NCBI RefSeq assembly: GCF_024297065.1
Contig: NZ_CP101114.1
Location: forward strand, 2,136,501-2,200,500
Length of the DNA stretch: 64,000 nt
Direction: 5' to 3'
From: Bartonella harrusi
Lineage (GTDB): Bacteria > Pseudomonadota > Alphaproteobacteria > Rhizobiales > Rhizobiaceae
The notes beneath the pieces are model-generated. The model searched no databases and had not been told where the DNA came from. It worked only from the letters and a program-made list of their open reading frames with translations. Position numbers and translations under genes: made by a program. This document shows, piece by piece, positions 10,451 to 19,070 of the stretch. Numbering within the stretch: position 1 is the first letter of the stretch; the number at the start of each line of letters is the position of its first letter.

Positions 10451-10612
10451 ACGACTATTATTATCTTGAGACAATTCATGAGAGTCATATTTATTTCTTC
10501 TTAAACGCTTTTGGGTTCTCTTATGATTTGCAATGAGGGCATCTTTACGGTGTTGGTTTTCTCGTTCAATAGAAAGAAAAATCCATTGTAAATGAATATG
10601 TTTTTTTATTTA
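10448..10612 (-). pseudogene. gene fragment of unknown function next to the inverted repeat
   Basis: An open frame of 54 codons without a start codon. It reads IKKHIHLQWIFLSIERENQH and continues with a basic stretch rich in K and R, ending at a TAA. Amino-acid usage is protein-like (charged, Trp, few low-complexity runs), and the frame is stopped on its 5' side by TAA. I do not recognise the family. It probably belongs to the same decayed mobile segment as the integrase. Confidence 0.3.
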
Positions 10613-11084
10613 AGCGATAAGGGATGGCAAGTAGTTACATACCTTTTCCTTCTCTTAGCACTTCTTCACATATTGAGCTTTTCTCATAACTTGCAGCATA
10701 ATCTATAAGAACGGTAGAGGGATGAGTATAGAAAGATAGTCTTGGTCATTACAGATTCATTATCATAATCATTGGTAAGTTCTTTTTTATGTTAGCTTTC
10801 TTTTTGCACATTAGTGAGAATGTTTAGAAATATTGGATCACATTTTTAGATAAAAGAAAGCCTCACTATCGAGTCTTTATTTTAAAATGAGATGATTTTT
10901 TTAACAAAGCAGAAGACAAAGTTTTTATTTTTCATGGGAATCCCTACAATTTTTTAAACGAGCTCTCAATGTTTACGTATCACTCTTATTAATGCAATAC
11001 TTCTCCGAAAGTACATTCTTATTCTTTATGAGGGAATGAGGTTCTTATCTCTTTCTTCTACCAATTTTATTGAGATGTATAGAT
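10613..11084. other. AT-rich gap downstream of the ABC exporter gene
   Basis: About 470 bases without a supportable gene. It lies beyond the 3' end of the ABC exporter and holds short AT-rich stretches only. No terminator-like hairpin with a T-run was found. Confidence 0.35.
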
Positions 11085-12851
11085 CTAGGATGTTTGCTTT
11101 TCGAATTGAATGTTATGGAGTTTTTTGTAAAAACCATTTTTCTTTTCTAGTAATTCTTTTTGTGTTCCTTGCTCAACCACTTTTCCATTTTGTATGACAG
11201 CAATTTTATGGGCGCGAGCAATCGTTGAAAGGCGATGAGCGATGATGATAATTGTGCGCCCTTGAGTAAGATGATGAAGGGCTTCATTAATTTGTTCTTC
11301 AGTGTGTGAGTCTAAAGCACTTGTTGCTTCATCAAAAATGAGAATTTCACCATCATGAAGCATTGCCCTAGCGATAGCGATTCGCTGTTTTTGCCCACCC
11401 GAAAGATTACAACCATTATCGCCTATCTGCGTATCATACCCATTGGGGAGTTCCACAATAAAGTCATGGGCATTGGCTCTTTTCGCTGCTTTGATGATAT
11501 CATCATCACGAGCACCTTCTCTTCCAAGCCCAATATTATATTTAATGCTTCCTTGAAAGAGAAACGTATCCTGTCCTACATAAGCTATTAAATTTCGAAG
11601 AGAACGGAAAGTCGTATAGCGGATGTCTTGATCATTGATCAATATGCGTCCTTGTGTCGGGTCATAAAGGCGCATAATTAAATTAATAAGGGTTGATTTT
11701 CCTGTTCCGGAAGGTCCTACCAATGCGGTCATTTTTCCAGGTTCTATTTCTAGATTGATGTCTTTCAACACCGTTTTATTATCTGAATATGCAAAAGAAA
11801 CATTTTCAAAACGGATGCCTCCTTGTTTTTTATCCAGATCTTTAGCTGTTTCATGTTCTATAATCGTGAGAGGATGATCGAGTATTTCGTACATTGTACG
11901 GATGTTAACCAAGCCTGCTTCAATTTTAACACGTATATTTGCCAGCCTTTTTGCTGGTTCGTAAGCAAGAAGCAACGCGACAATAAAGGACATGAATTCC
12001 CCTTGAACACCTGTACGTTGGGTAGCAAGATATCCGGAAAAACAGATAATACCGGCAATAGCAACACCAGCGAGTGTTTCCATAATCGGATTTGTAATAG
12101 CTTGAAGCGTTGCAATAGTATTTGCTTGTTTTTCAACATTACAAATGGCTTTTTCCATACGTTTTTTCATGAGTTCTTCTAATGAAAAAGCCTTAATAAC
12201 TCGAATACCAATAGAACTTTCTTGTACAATTTTGATAATTTCACCAATTGACAAGAGTTCTTTTTCCACAAGGCTGCGAACATGTTTTAAAGCCATGCGG
12301 ACTCCGAAAAAAGCCATTGGTCCCACTATTAAGGTAATGGCAATCAACGTAAAATTTTGAATCAACATGACAAGCAATAGGCCACTAACGGAAAGCAAGT
12401 CACGCACAAAAGTTGTGATAATTGTATCAATGATATTACGTATGGCTGTCGCGTTGTGGGTTACACGGACAAGCAGGTCAGATGAAGTGTTGTTGTGATA
12501 AAAAGAGACGCCCTGTTCCATAAGACGTGCATAAATTTTACGCTGTTGTTCAGCAACGATGCTGTTACCTGCTTTACTCAAGAAGTAAGTTTGGGCAAAA
12601 GTCGCCATTCCTTTGAGAATAAAAATGAAAGCAATGATACTAGAAATTAAAACAATCAGAGCAAAATTTTGCGCATCAATAATAGAGTTGACAACATCAC
12701 GCATAATCCATGCGCTAGCCGCAGTTGTACAGGAAATAATGATCATTGAAAAAATCGCTGCACTATACCAACGCGCGTGCTTATAAAAATTTTCTTGCAA
12801 AAGCCGGATGATAAGATGTTTATCAAAAGTAGAAATTTGTTTTTTGCTCAT
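11085..12851 (-). CDS. MsbA-like ABC exporter, fused permease and ATPase
   Basis: A 588-residue half-transporter of the type I ABC exporter family. The N-terminal half holds about six membrane helices (first near residues 31-50, then about 62-90, 148-185 and 255-300). The C-terminal nucleotide-binding domain has Walker A GPSGTGKS at 379-386, signature LSGGQ at 483-487, Walker B ILIFDE at about 503-508 followed by a D-loop SALD, and a switch histidine in IIAHRLST. It probably works as a homodimer that exports a lipid or other hydrophobic substrate. MsbA (lipid A flippase) is the nearest well-known relative, but substrate cannot be fixed from sequence. It begins with an ATG at MSKKQ and is followed by about 600 bases of decayed DNA. 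It is not obviously in an operon, although infC lies upstream in the same orientation. Confidence 0.88.
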   Translation of the reverse strand: MSKKQISTFDKHLIIRLLQENFYKHARWYSAAIFSMIIISCTTAASAWIMRDVVNSIIDAQNFALIVLISSIIAFIFILKGMATFAQTYFLSKAGNSIVAEQQRKIYARLMEQGVSFYHNNTSSDLLVRVTHNATAIRNIIDTIITTFVRDLLSVSGLLLVMLIQNFTLIAITLIVGPMAFFGVRMALKHVRSLVEKELLSIGEIIKIVQESSIGIRVIKAFSLEELMKKRMEKAICNVEKQANTIATLQAITNPIMETLAGVAIAGIICFSGYLATQRTGVQGEFMSFIVALLLAYEPAKRLANIRVKIEAGLVNIRTMYEILDHPLTIIEHETAKDLDKKQGGIRFENVSFAYSDNKTVLKDINLEIEPGKMTALVGPSGTGKSTLINLIMRLYDPTQGRILINDQDIRYTTFRSLRNLIAYVGQDTFLFQGSIKYNIGLGREGARDDDIIKAAKRANAHDFIVELPNGYDTQIGDNGCNLSGGQKQRIAIARAMLHDGEILIFDEATSALDSHTEEQINEALHHLTQGRTIIIIAHRLSTIARAHKIAVIQNGKVVEQGTQKELLEKKNGFYKKLHNIQFEKQTS

Positions 12852-12976
12852 GAAGCGCTTCTATATTTTATCGTCATTTTATGCAAGATTGAAGCACTCT
12901 TATTAAAGATTTAGTCTTTAATAATAAAAAGAGGAGTCTTTTAATAAAAATTCTAACACATATCCACCACTCACTT

Positions 12977-13009
12977 AAAAGCACCACACCACCACTCTGT
13001 GATGCTTTT
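12977..13009 (-). terminator. possible terminator hairpin downstream of infC
   Basis: On the minus strand AAAAGCATCACA and TGTGGTGCTTTT can form a 12-pair stem with one wobble, around a loop of about nine bases. It sits about 65 bases beyond the infC stop. The T-run is short (four), so termination strength is uncertain. Confidence 0.4.
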
Positions 13010-13071
13010 AAATCATATCTGATAGTCTCAACTCTCGATAATTTGCATTCTCTACATAATTCCAATGGCAA

Positions 13072-13608
13072 TTATTTCGCTGCTATTACCATCATCATTT
13101 GACGACCTTCAAGTTTTGGCTCAGATTCGATTTTAGCAATTTCACTTGTATCTTCTTTAACACGCTGAAGAAGCTTTAATCCAAGATCTTGGTGTGCCAT
13201 TTCACGGCCACGAAAACGCAAAGTAATCTTCACTTTATCACCATTACCAATAAAGCGGTGAATAGCTTTGAGTTTGACGCCATAATCATGAACATCCACA
13301 TTTGGACGCATCTTAATCTCTTTGATTTCGATGACCTTCTGTTTTTTACGTGTTTCAGCTGCTTTTTTTTGGGTTTGGTATTTCAATTTTCCCAAATCGA
13401 TAATTTTACACACGGGCGGTTCGGCATTTGGTACGATTTCAACCAAATCAAGCCCTGCCTCTGCAGCCATAGCAAGTGCTTCTTGTATTGAAACGATTCC
13501 CTGATGTTGTCCCTCGTCATTGATAAGCTGGACGCGAGGAACTCTAATATCCTGATTTGAACGCGGCCCATCTTTTTGAGTAAGTGTCATTTTAAATGGT
13601 CTACGAAT
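13072..13608 (-). CDS. infC: translation initiation factor IF-3, ATT start
   Basis: IF-3 binds the 30S subunit, prevents premature 50S joining and proofreads the initiator tRNA and start codon. The 178-residue product shows the N-terminal domain ([16 protein letters not shown]), the lysine-rich linker (about residues 80-95) and the C-terminal domain ([15 protein letters not shown] and [12 protein letters not shown]). A start at ATG 13590 is possible, but the frame is open upstream. It reads I-RRPFK before that ATG, which is the usual alphaproteobacterial N-terminus. The ATT codon at 13606-13608 lies eight bases after a strong AAGGAG (13617-13622). The ATG start has no comparable site. IF-3 is known in other bacteria to initiate at AUU/AUA and to repress its own translation through it, so the same control is inferred here. 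Confidence 0.9.
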   Translation of the reverse strand: MRRPFKMTLTQKDGPRSNQDIRVPRVQLINDEGQHQGIVSIQEALAMAAEAGLDLVEIVPNAEPPVCKIIDLGKLKYQTQKKAAETRKKQKVIEIKEIKMRPNVDVHDYGVKLKAIHRFIGNGDKVKITLRFRGREMAHQDLGLKLLQRVKEDTSEIAKIESEPKLEGRQMMMVIAAK

Positions 13609-13616
13609 GGTTTATG

Positions 13617-13622
13617 CTCCTT
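13617..13622 (-). promoter_or_regulatory. Shine-Dalgarno that fixes the infC ATT start
   Basis: AAGGAG on the minus strand, eight bases before ATT at 13608. It decides between the ATT start and the later ATG at 13590, which would be too far away. Confidence 0.75.
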
Positions 13623-13781
13623 AATTTTAATTTATCTACAACGTGATTTAATATACAATTATACACAGAAAGACAACTAGAATTCGTGCTTTTTTCATAT
13701 TTGATTTATGACTTTAAGGTCTAATTTGGAAGTCAAAGTTTTTCTTTTATGAGCAAAAGTATTTTATAGAGGAAAAGAATA

Positions 13782-14573
13782 ATGGATGAGAATATTCCTT
13801 GCCAATTTTTTTCATTTGAAGACACTGCTCTTGCGGTACGCTATCGTAAAGGTGGTGGCTCTCTTGGTTTGGTGTGGCTTTCTGGCTACCAATCTGATAT
13901 GTTAGGAAACAAAGCGATGTTTGTTGATCGTTTTGCTCAGAAGAATGATCTGTCTTGTTTACGTTTTGATTACTCTGGTCATGGAGAGTCTGGGGGTGAT
14001 TTTTTTCGAGGAACGATTTCACGTTGGGTTAAGGAGAGTTTAGCGATTTTTGAAACCTATTGTGAAGGACCACAAATTTTGATTGGTTCCTCTATGGGGG
14101 GGTGGATAGCTTTAAAGCTTGCAATGATATTAGCGCAGAAAAACAAAAGGCTTGCTGGTATGGTGTTGATTGCACCGGCTCCTGATTTTACGCAAACATT
14201 GGTAGAACCAGCATTAGGTCCAGAGGAATGGAGAATTTTAGAAGAAAAGGGGTATATCGAGCGACCAGCAGTTGGTGATGCAGAGCCGATGCCCTTTACA
14301 AAAGCGCTCATTGAAGATGGACGAGACAACTGTGTCATGAAGGGATGTATAGATGTTGGATGCCCAATCCATATCTTACAAGGGATGGAAGATGAGGATA
14401 TACCCTATCAACATACTTTGACTTTACTGAATCATTTACCTTTACATGATGTAACATTGACACTCGTTCGTGATGCCGATCATCGCTTGTCGCGTCCGCA
14501 AGATTTGGATTGCCTTGAAACGGTGGTGAGATCATTGATTGACCGAATTAATGGAGAGGATCAAATTCATTGA
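13782..14573 (+). CDS. alpha/beta hydrolase, copy 1
   Basis: A 263-residue alpha/beta-hydrolase-fold protein, probably a cytoplasmic serine esterase or peptidase-like enzyme of unknown substrate. The nucleophile elbow is G-S-S-M-G with Ser104. A likely acid lies in QGMEDEDIPY (about 203-206), and the base is His234 in DADHRLS. An RFDYSGHGES segment at about 61-70 forms the usual oxyanion-side loop. It has no signal peptide. The ATG is preceded by AGAGGAAAAG. Its close paralogue is at 16015-16809, with near-identical upstream DNA. Downstream it runs straight into phage-remnant DNA instead of the metallopeptidase gene that follows copy 2. Both copies keep the full triad, so both may be functional. 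Confidence 0.85.
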   Translation: MDENIPCQFFSFEDTALAVRYRKGGGSLGLVWLSGYQSDMLGNKAMFVDRFAQKNDLSCLRFDYSGHGESGGDFFRGTISRWVKESLAIFETYCEGPQILIGSSMGGWIALKLAMILAQKNKRLAGMVLIAPAPDFTQTLVEPALGPEEWRILEEKGYIERPAVGDAEPMPFTKALIEDGRDNCVMKGCIDVGCPIHILQGMEDEDIPYQHTLTLLNHLPLHDVTLTLVRDADHRLSRPQDLDCLETVVRSLIDRINGEDQIH

Positions 14574-14690
14574 TGATGAAGATATGCTGCCATCAAGGCA
14601 AATGATCTTGTCTTTCCTGACCCCCGTCCTCCCCAAGCCGCACGCACTGCTGCCGTGCCTGAAAAGATTGGTATCAGCTTTGGTACTATC
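14571..14690 (-). pseudogene. truncated phage terminase large subunit, N-terminal end
   Basis: Immediately after the stop of the small-subunit gene the minus strand reads KIVPKLIPIFSGTAAVRAAW, then GGRGSGKTRS and FALMAAYLHHQ, then TGA. The GGRGSGKT motif is the Walker A of phage terminase large subunits (packaging ATPases), and KIVPKLIPIF is their typical start. Only about 39 codons remain of a normal about 400-500-residue protein. The reading frame leaves phage DNA at about 14587 and stops inside the 3' end of the hydrolase gene, so the truncation point coincides with the edge of the duplicated unit. Confidence 0.7.
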
Positions 14691-15023
14691 TTAATCTGTC
14701 TTATCGTCATCGATTAAAGGAGCGATTTCAACACGCCCTATGATCTTTACTGCTCCACCATCCTCACCAGTAACCTGTAAAGGCAACACCTTGCCAAGCA
14801 GTGCTAAATAAGCAGCGGGGCAATCCATTGCTTGCTTTTCCAAATAAGAGATTAAGCCCTCATTGCCTATTTTATTGCCGGCATTCTCAGCAGCCCTCAC
14901 CACTGCCTCTTTTAAAATGCGAGTCATCTTATTAGGAATGCCTTTTGCACGCCCTCTTCCAGCTCTTGGTGGTATCCATTTTCGTTTGACTGGTGGAGTT
15001 GGCTCTGTATTTTCTGATGTCAT
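14691..15023 (-). CDS. phage terminase small-subunit-like protein
   Basis: A 110-residue protein beginning MTSENTEPTPPVKRKWIPP. It has a basic R/K-rich segment (RAGRGRAKGIPNKMTRILKE) and an alanine-rich helical region followed by a beta-rich acidic tail ending DDDKTD. The frame is open up to 15125, but that would translate a terminator hairpin. The ATG at 15023 is preceded by GGGAGG with good spacing, so this start was chosen. It is placed directly before a terminase large-subunit fragment, the classical small/large order. Small-subunit function (DNA recognition for packaging) is inferred mainly from this context, because the sequence alone is weakly diagnostic. With its partner truncated it is probably non-functional as a packaging protein. 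Confidence 0.6.
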   Translation of the reverse strand: MTSENTEPTPPVKRKWIPPRAGRGRAKGIPNKMTRILKEAVVRAAENAGNKIGNEGLISYLEKQAMDCPAAYLALLGKVLPLQVTGEDGGAVKIIGRVEIAPLIDDDKTD

Positions 15024-15048
15024 AAAATACGCCCTCCCGATAATAAAA

Positions 15049-15070
15049 AAACCCCGCATTTGCGGGGATT
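15049..15070 (-). terminator. intrinsic terminator upstream of the terminase small-subunit gene
   Basis: CCCCGC-attt-GCGGGG (15052-15067) is flanked on the minus strand by a run of seven T. It is a textbook rho-independent terminator for transcription entering from the right on the minus strand, and probably a boundary of the former phage transcription unit. Confidence 0.7.
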
Positions 15071-15196
15071 TTGAACTGCACTGCCCCTCGTCTAGACACA
15101 ATACGACCAAGTACAGTGCTGTCATTAAATACTATTTGCAACATATTGTCAACAACAAAATAACACATATTGATAGATTTAAAGGGAATCGGTTAT

Positions 15197-15802
15197 ATGA
15201 AAGGGCTAAATAATGAGCTAAAGAGAAAATTGATGTTAACAGCGCATCTTAGAAAGATTATTCTATCAATAATAATATTCCAAGGACTTTTCTTAACAAG
15301 CTATTATACTTTAGCAAACCAAAATACAAAGCTACCAAATGGCCCCTCTCCTAGATATGTGATATTAAAAGATGGAAGATGTTATCGTGTGGGTAGTCCT
15401 GTACCAATACCAAGTCTTGGTGCTGGTGATTATGTAGTTGATTATCATCCTTACAGGAATAAACAAGGAAATAACGAGTGTTCTTGCATAGGCGACCCTG
15501 TACCAGAGCTTGGTGATGATGTTTATGTAGCTGATTATCCTTCTTACAGTAATAATTGTAGAATTGATACTGTAGCAGAGCTTAGTGATGATAGAGGTAA
15601 AGGCAACAAACAATTAGAGGCATTCATATTTGAGTGGTTCACAGTAGCGTTTATAGTAACCATTATCATTGCTATAATGTCTATTCCGATTAGTTTACTT
15701 TGGCGTTTTAAATTCAAGATTTCTGCATGTTTATTTGCAATAATGACTGTATTATCTGTTATTGCTGTATTTATCATAAAAATTATTTTTGAATTGCATT
15801 AA
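15197..15802 (+). CDS. orphan membrane protein with internal repeats in the phage remnant
   Basis: I do not recognise this 201-residue protein. It has an N-terminal hydrophobic segment (about residues 21-38, ending near TLANQN, compatible with a signal peptide or anchor). A cysteine-containing middle region follows, in which a unit recurs: VGSPVPIPSLGAGDYVVDYHPY, then IGDPVPELGDDVYVADYPSY, then a weaker DTVAELSDD. Two membrane helices lie near the C-terminus (about 145-167 and 175-196). The frame is open from a TTG at 15170, but the ATG at 15197 has GGGA about nine bases upstream and is preferred. It is transcribed opposite to the terminase genes, and its DNA is more AT-rich than its neighbours. 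A phage-carried accessory (moron) gene is one explanation; a host-specific surface protein is another. No function is claimed. Confidence 0.5.
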   Translation: MKGLNNELKRKLMLTAHLRKIILSIIIFQGLFLTSYYTLANQNTKLPNGPSPRYVILKDGRCYRVGSPVPIPSLGAGDYVVDYHPYRNKQGNNECSCIGDPVPELGDDVYVADYPSYSNNCRIDTVAELSDDRGKGNKQLEAFIFEWFTVAFIVTIIIAIMSIPISLLWRFKFKISACLFAIMTVLSVIAVFIIKIIFELH

Positions 15803-15872
15803 GAGCAATGCGCAATGAATTTACAAGATGTGGTAGTGTTTGATCTTCTATAACAAGATATTGTAGCAATGT

Positions 15873-15922
15873 ATGACTATTTCTGAACAGCATTTTATTT
15901 TTTCTGGTTGCATTGTGCCTCT
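15873..15922 (+). pseudogene. duplicated 5' fragment of the metallopeptidase gene
   Basis: Reads MTISEQHFIFSGCIVPL, matching the start MTVYEQHFIFSDRVVPL of the intact gene at 16827. It then breaks off at the junction with the second hydrolase unit. It marks the right end of duplication unit 1. Confidence 0.75.
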
Positions 15923-16014
15923 TTCATATTTGATTTATGATTTTAAGGTTTAGTTTGGAAATGGAGATTTTTCTTTTATAAGTAAAAGTGTTTTATAGAG
16001 AAAAAGAATAAAGA

Positions 16015-16809
16015 ATGATGAAGAGTGATATTCCTTGCCAATTTTTTTCGTTTGAAGATACAGCTCTTGCAGTACGCCACCGCAAAGGCAGTAGCTCTCT
16101 AGGTTTGTTTTGTCTTCATGGCTATCTATCGGACATGTCAGGAGATAAGGTGATGTTTGTTGATCGTTTTGCACAGAAGAACGATTTGTCCTGCTTACGT
16201 TTTGATTATTCTGGGCATGGAGAATCAGGCGGTGATTTTTTTCAAGGAACCATTTCACGTTGGGTTCAGGAAAGTTTAGCGGTTTTTGAAGCTTATTGTG
16301 AGGGGCCACAAATTTTGATTGGCACCTCTATGGGGGGATGGATTGCTTTAAGGCTTGCTATGATGCTCGCACAAAAAAATAAGAGGCTTGCCGGCATGGT
16401 CTTGATTGCGCCAGCCCCTGATTTTACAAAAACACTGATAGAATCAGGGTTGGGTCGCAAGAAGTGGAAAATTTTAGAGGAAACAGAGCATGTGGAACGA
16501 TCTGCAATTAGTTATACGGAACCGGTTCCCTTTACAAAAGTATTTATTGAAGATGGACGAGACAATTGTGTCATGAAGGGATGCATTGATGTTGGATGCC
16601 CAGTCCATATTCTACAAGGGATGGAAGATGTTGAGATACCCTATCAACATACATTGACTTTACTGAATCATTTGCCTTTACATGATGTGACATTGACCCT
16701 CGTTCGTGACGCAGATCATCGCTTTTCGCGCACCCAAGATTTGGATTGTCTTGAAATGGTGTTGAGATCATTGATGGACCGAATTAATGTGGAGGATCAA
16801 ATTCATTGA
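16015..16809 (+). CDS. alpha/beta hydrolase, copy 2
   Basis: A 264-residue paralogue of the protein at 13782-14573, differing mainly in the first residues, in GTSMGG instead of GSSMGG at the nucleophile elbow, and in the cap region around residues 140-175. Ser, acidic residues in QGMEDVEIPY and His in DADHRFS are retained. A start one codon later (ATG at 16018) is equally possible. Seventeen bases separate it from the metallopeptidase gene, so they may be co-transcribed. This arrangement is presumably the ancestral one, because the downstream gene is complete here. The substrate is unknown. Confidence 0.85.
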   Translation: MMKSDIPCQFFSFEDTALAVRHRKGSSSLGLFCLHGYLSDMSGDKVMFVDRFAQKNDLSCLRFDYSGHGESGGDFFQGTISRWVQESLAVFEAYCEGPQILIGTSMGGWIALRLAMMLAQKNKRLAGMVLIAPAPDFTKTLIESGLGRKKWKILEETEHVERSAISYTEPVPFTKVFIEDGRDNCVMKGCIDVGCPVHILQGMEDVEIPYQHTLTLLNHLPLHDVTLTLVRDADHRFSRTQDLDCLEMVLRSLMDRINVEDQIH

Positions 16810-16826
16810 TGATGAAGATATAATGT

Positions 16827-17594
16827 ATGACCGTTTATGAGCAGCATTTTATTTTCTCTGATCGCGTTGTGCCTCTACAGATACGTGAACATAGGGGAGT
16901 GCGCCGTCTCACATTACGTGTTGATGCGAGCGGGCAGAGGATTTGCGTCATCACACCACCAGCGATAAGCCGTTGTTCAGTGCAAAGTTTTATTGAAAAG
17001 CACCGATCTTGGATTGAAGCGCGTCTTACTTGTGTAAAAATTTCTCATGAAAATTCTTATCTCAAAGAGGGTGCTACAGTTCCTTTATTGGGGGTTTCAC
17101 ATACGATAAGGCATAAGACAGGGCGTGGGGTAACGGAAATTATTGCAGGGGATGTGGGACAACAACCGCAAATTATTGTTTATGGACAATTAGAATATTT
17201 GCCAAGGCGTATTGCTGATATTTTAAAAAAACAGGCTGCTTTCACTATAACGCCTTTGGTTGCATATTATGCGCGGAAAGTAGAGCGTAAAGTAAAGTCG
17301 ATTAGCTATAAAGATACGAAAAGTCGTTGGGGATCTTGTTCGATAGACAAACGGCTTTCTTTTTCTTGGCGCCTTATTATGGCGCCAAAAGAAATTGTTG
17401 AATATGTTGTTGCACATGAGATTGCCCATCTTGTTGAAATGAATCATGGGCCAAAATTTTGGGCTCTTTGTGAAAAACTTTGTCCAGAAAGTAAAAAATA
17501 TCGCACTTGGTTGAAGGAAAATGGTCGTATGTTGCAAGCGATTAATTTTCATTCGTATAGGTCCGATGGGTTTGAAAATGTAGAGAACTTTTGA
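16827..17594 (+). CDS. M48-type metallopeptidase of the YgjP/DUF45 family
   Basis: A 255-residue cytoplasmic protein with the zinc-binding motif HEIAH at 197-201 and the third ligand region NHGPKFW (His207). The YgjP/WLM hallmark KSRWGSCS lies at about 165-172. YgjP-like proteins are small zinc peptidases of poorly known substrate. It has no signal peptide. The ATG follows the second hydrolase by 17 bases, and the two probably form one transcript. A 17-codon duplicate of its start lies at 15873, left behind by the tandem duplication. The metal-site assignment is secure; the biological role is not. Confidence 0.85.
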   Translation: MTVYEQHFIFSDRVVPLQIREHRGVRRLTLRVDASGQRICVITPPAISRCSVQSFIEKHRSWIEARLTCVKISHENSYLKEGATVPLLGVSHTIRHKTGRGVTEIIAGDVGQQPQIIVYGQLEYLPRRIADILKKQAAFTITPLVAYYARKVERKVKSISYKDTKSRWGSCSIDKRLSFSWRLIMAPKEIVEYVVAHEIAHLVEMNHGPKFWALCEKLCPESKKYRTWLKENGRMLQAINFHSYRSDGFENVENF

Positions 17595-17799
17595 AGAGAA
17601 CGCTCTTTGATGGAACTTTTGAGTGAACTTTCCATTATATAGGTACTTCATCATATGATGAAGAATTCATTGAAGCGCTCAGCACGATTGTCTTCCCCTA
17701 CTTGGTCTGCTGAGTATCTTCAATGTTTTTTCTTTATCTTTTGGATAATTCAGCTTAATAATCTTGGATAATTTTTAAGTTCAGATTGGAAAAGCGCTT

Positions 17800-18981
17800 A
17801 TGCCTGTCCTTACAGATCCACTTCAGCTTTTACAGGCACTTATTCGTTGCCCTTCTATTACACCTCATGAAGCGGGTGCTTTATCAACTTTGGAGCAATT
17901 TTTAAAGGAGATGGGGTTTCATGTTGAACGTCCTGTTTTTGCGGATAAAAATACCGAAGATATTGAAAATCTTTATGCAAAAATGGGGAAGAGCGGGCCG
18001 CATCTGATGTTTGCTGGTCATACCGATGTTGTGCCACCAGGTGCGTTGGAAAATTGGACATATCCTCCTTTTGAAGCTGTCGTAAATAAAGGAAAATTAT
18101 ACGGGCGAGGCGCTGTTGATATGAAGGGCGGAATTGCTTGTTTTGTTGCGGCGTTGGCGCGAGTCCTTGAAAAACAGTCTCTTAAAGGGACAGTGAGTCT
18201 TCTGATTACGGGTGACGAAGAAGGTCCTGCCATTAACGGTACGGTTAAACTTCTCAAATGGGCAAAACAAAAAGGTGAAAAATGGACTGCGGCGCTTGTG
18301 GGAGAGCCGACAAGCGTAAAATTTGTTGGTGACGTCATAAAGATTGGTCGCCGAGGGTCAATTTCGGGTATCATTACAGTGAAAGGTCGCCAAGGTCATG
18401 TTGCATTTCCTGAGCGGGCAGCTAATCCATTACCTTTAGCAAGTAAGCTTATTCAAGCATTGACATATACTACTTTAGATCAAGGGACAGAAAATTTTCA
18501 ACCAAGTAATTTAGAACTGACAACGATTGATACGGGCAATTATGTAGCGAATGTTATACCAGCACAAACGACGATTCGTTTTAATATACGCTACAATGAT
18601 CTTTGGACAAAAGAAACGCTTAAGATAGAGATTGAAAAGCGCCTTGCTTCAGTAGAGCTAAACAACAACAAGAATCAAGACCCCTACTATCATCTTGAAT
18701 GGATTCCAAGTTTGGGGGATGTTTTTTTGACCAAAAATGATAAATTCATTACAATTTTATCAAATGCTATTAAAAATATAACGGGGAGTATGCCAGAATG
18801 TTCAACTTCAGGGGGCACGTCGGATGCACGATTTATTAAGGATTATTGCCCAGTGGTTGAATTCGGTCTACCAGGGCAAACAATGCATATGGTGAATGAG
18901 TGTGTAACTCTTGAAGCATTGGAAACCCTCACTTCTGTTTATGAACGTTTCATTATTGATTTTTTTGCGCAGACAAAATGA
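17800..18981 (+). CDS. dapE: succinyl-diaminopimelate desuccinylase
   Basis: Hydrolyses N-succinyl-LL-diaminopimelate in the succinylase branch of lysine/peptidoglycan precursor synthesis. The 393-residue M20 zinc hydrolase shows metal ligands and catalytic residues at His74 ([11 protein letters not shown]), Asp107 ([10 protein letters not shown]), Glu140-Glu141 (TGDEEGPA) and a C-terminal His (QTMHMVNE), plus the DapE-specific GGTSDARF. Family length is about 375-400 residues. It starts at ATG with [11 protein letters not shown]. The same pathway is represented by dapD at 40.6-41.4 kb, so the two are unlinked but consistent. It is convergent with hemW. Confidence 0.94.
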   Translation: MPVLTDPLQLLQALIRCPSITPHEAGALSTLEQFLKEMGFHVERPVFADKNTEDIENLYAKMGKSGPHLMFAGHTDVVPPGALENWTYPPFEAVVNKGKLYGRGAVDMKGGIACFVAALARVLEKQSLKGTVSLLITGDEEGPAINGTVKLLKWAKQKGEKWTAALVGEPTSVKFVGDVIKIGRRGSISGIITVKGRQGHVAFPERAANPLPLASKLIQALTYTTLDQGTENFQPSNLELTTIDTGNYVANVIPAQTTIRFNIRYNDLWTKETLKIEIEKRLASVELNNNKNQDPYYHLEWIPSLGDVFLTKNDKFITILSNAIKNITGSMPECSTSGGTSDARFIKDYCPVVEFGLPGQTMHMVNECVTLEALETLTSVYERFIIDFFAQTK

Positions 18982-19070
18982 TTGTCTTTTAAAGAATCTG
19001 CCTCTCAAATTGAAGACCGTAAAAATTATGCAATGAAGTAATATAATGGCGAGTTAAAATCATAGGAATT

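Larger units (their letters stand above)
13693..16822. repeat. tandem duplication of hydrolase gene plus 5' end of the metallopeptidase gene
   Basis: Unit 1 runs from about 13693 (TTCATATTTGATTTATGA) through the first hydrolase to about 14587, and resumes at about 15866-15921 with a short copy of the start of the metallopeptidase gene. Unit 2 begins at about 15922 with the same TTCATATTTG sequence and continues through the second hydrolase into the intact metallopeptidase at 16827. Between the halves of unit 1 sits about 1.28 kb of phage-derived DNA (14588-15865). AAGATAT occurs at both edges of the insert. The shared upstream about 85 bases and about 80 percent coding identity by eye indicate an older duplication that has since diverged. 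Confidence 0.8.

Noticed and set aside
10253..10504. 83-residue plus-strand ORF
   Set aside because: It is an accidental frame through the plus-oriented arm of the inverted repeat; its recognisable part is a fragment of the integrase N-terminus.
12874..13071. 65-residue minus-strand ORF directly after infC
   Set aside because: It overlaps the putative infC terminator, has no RBS and an unlikely composition (C and L runs).
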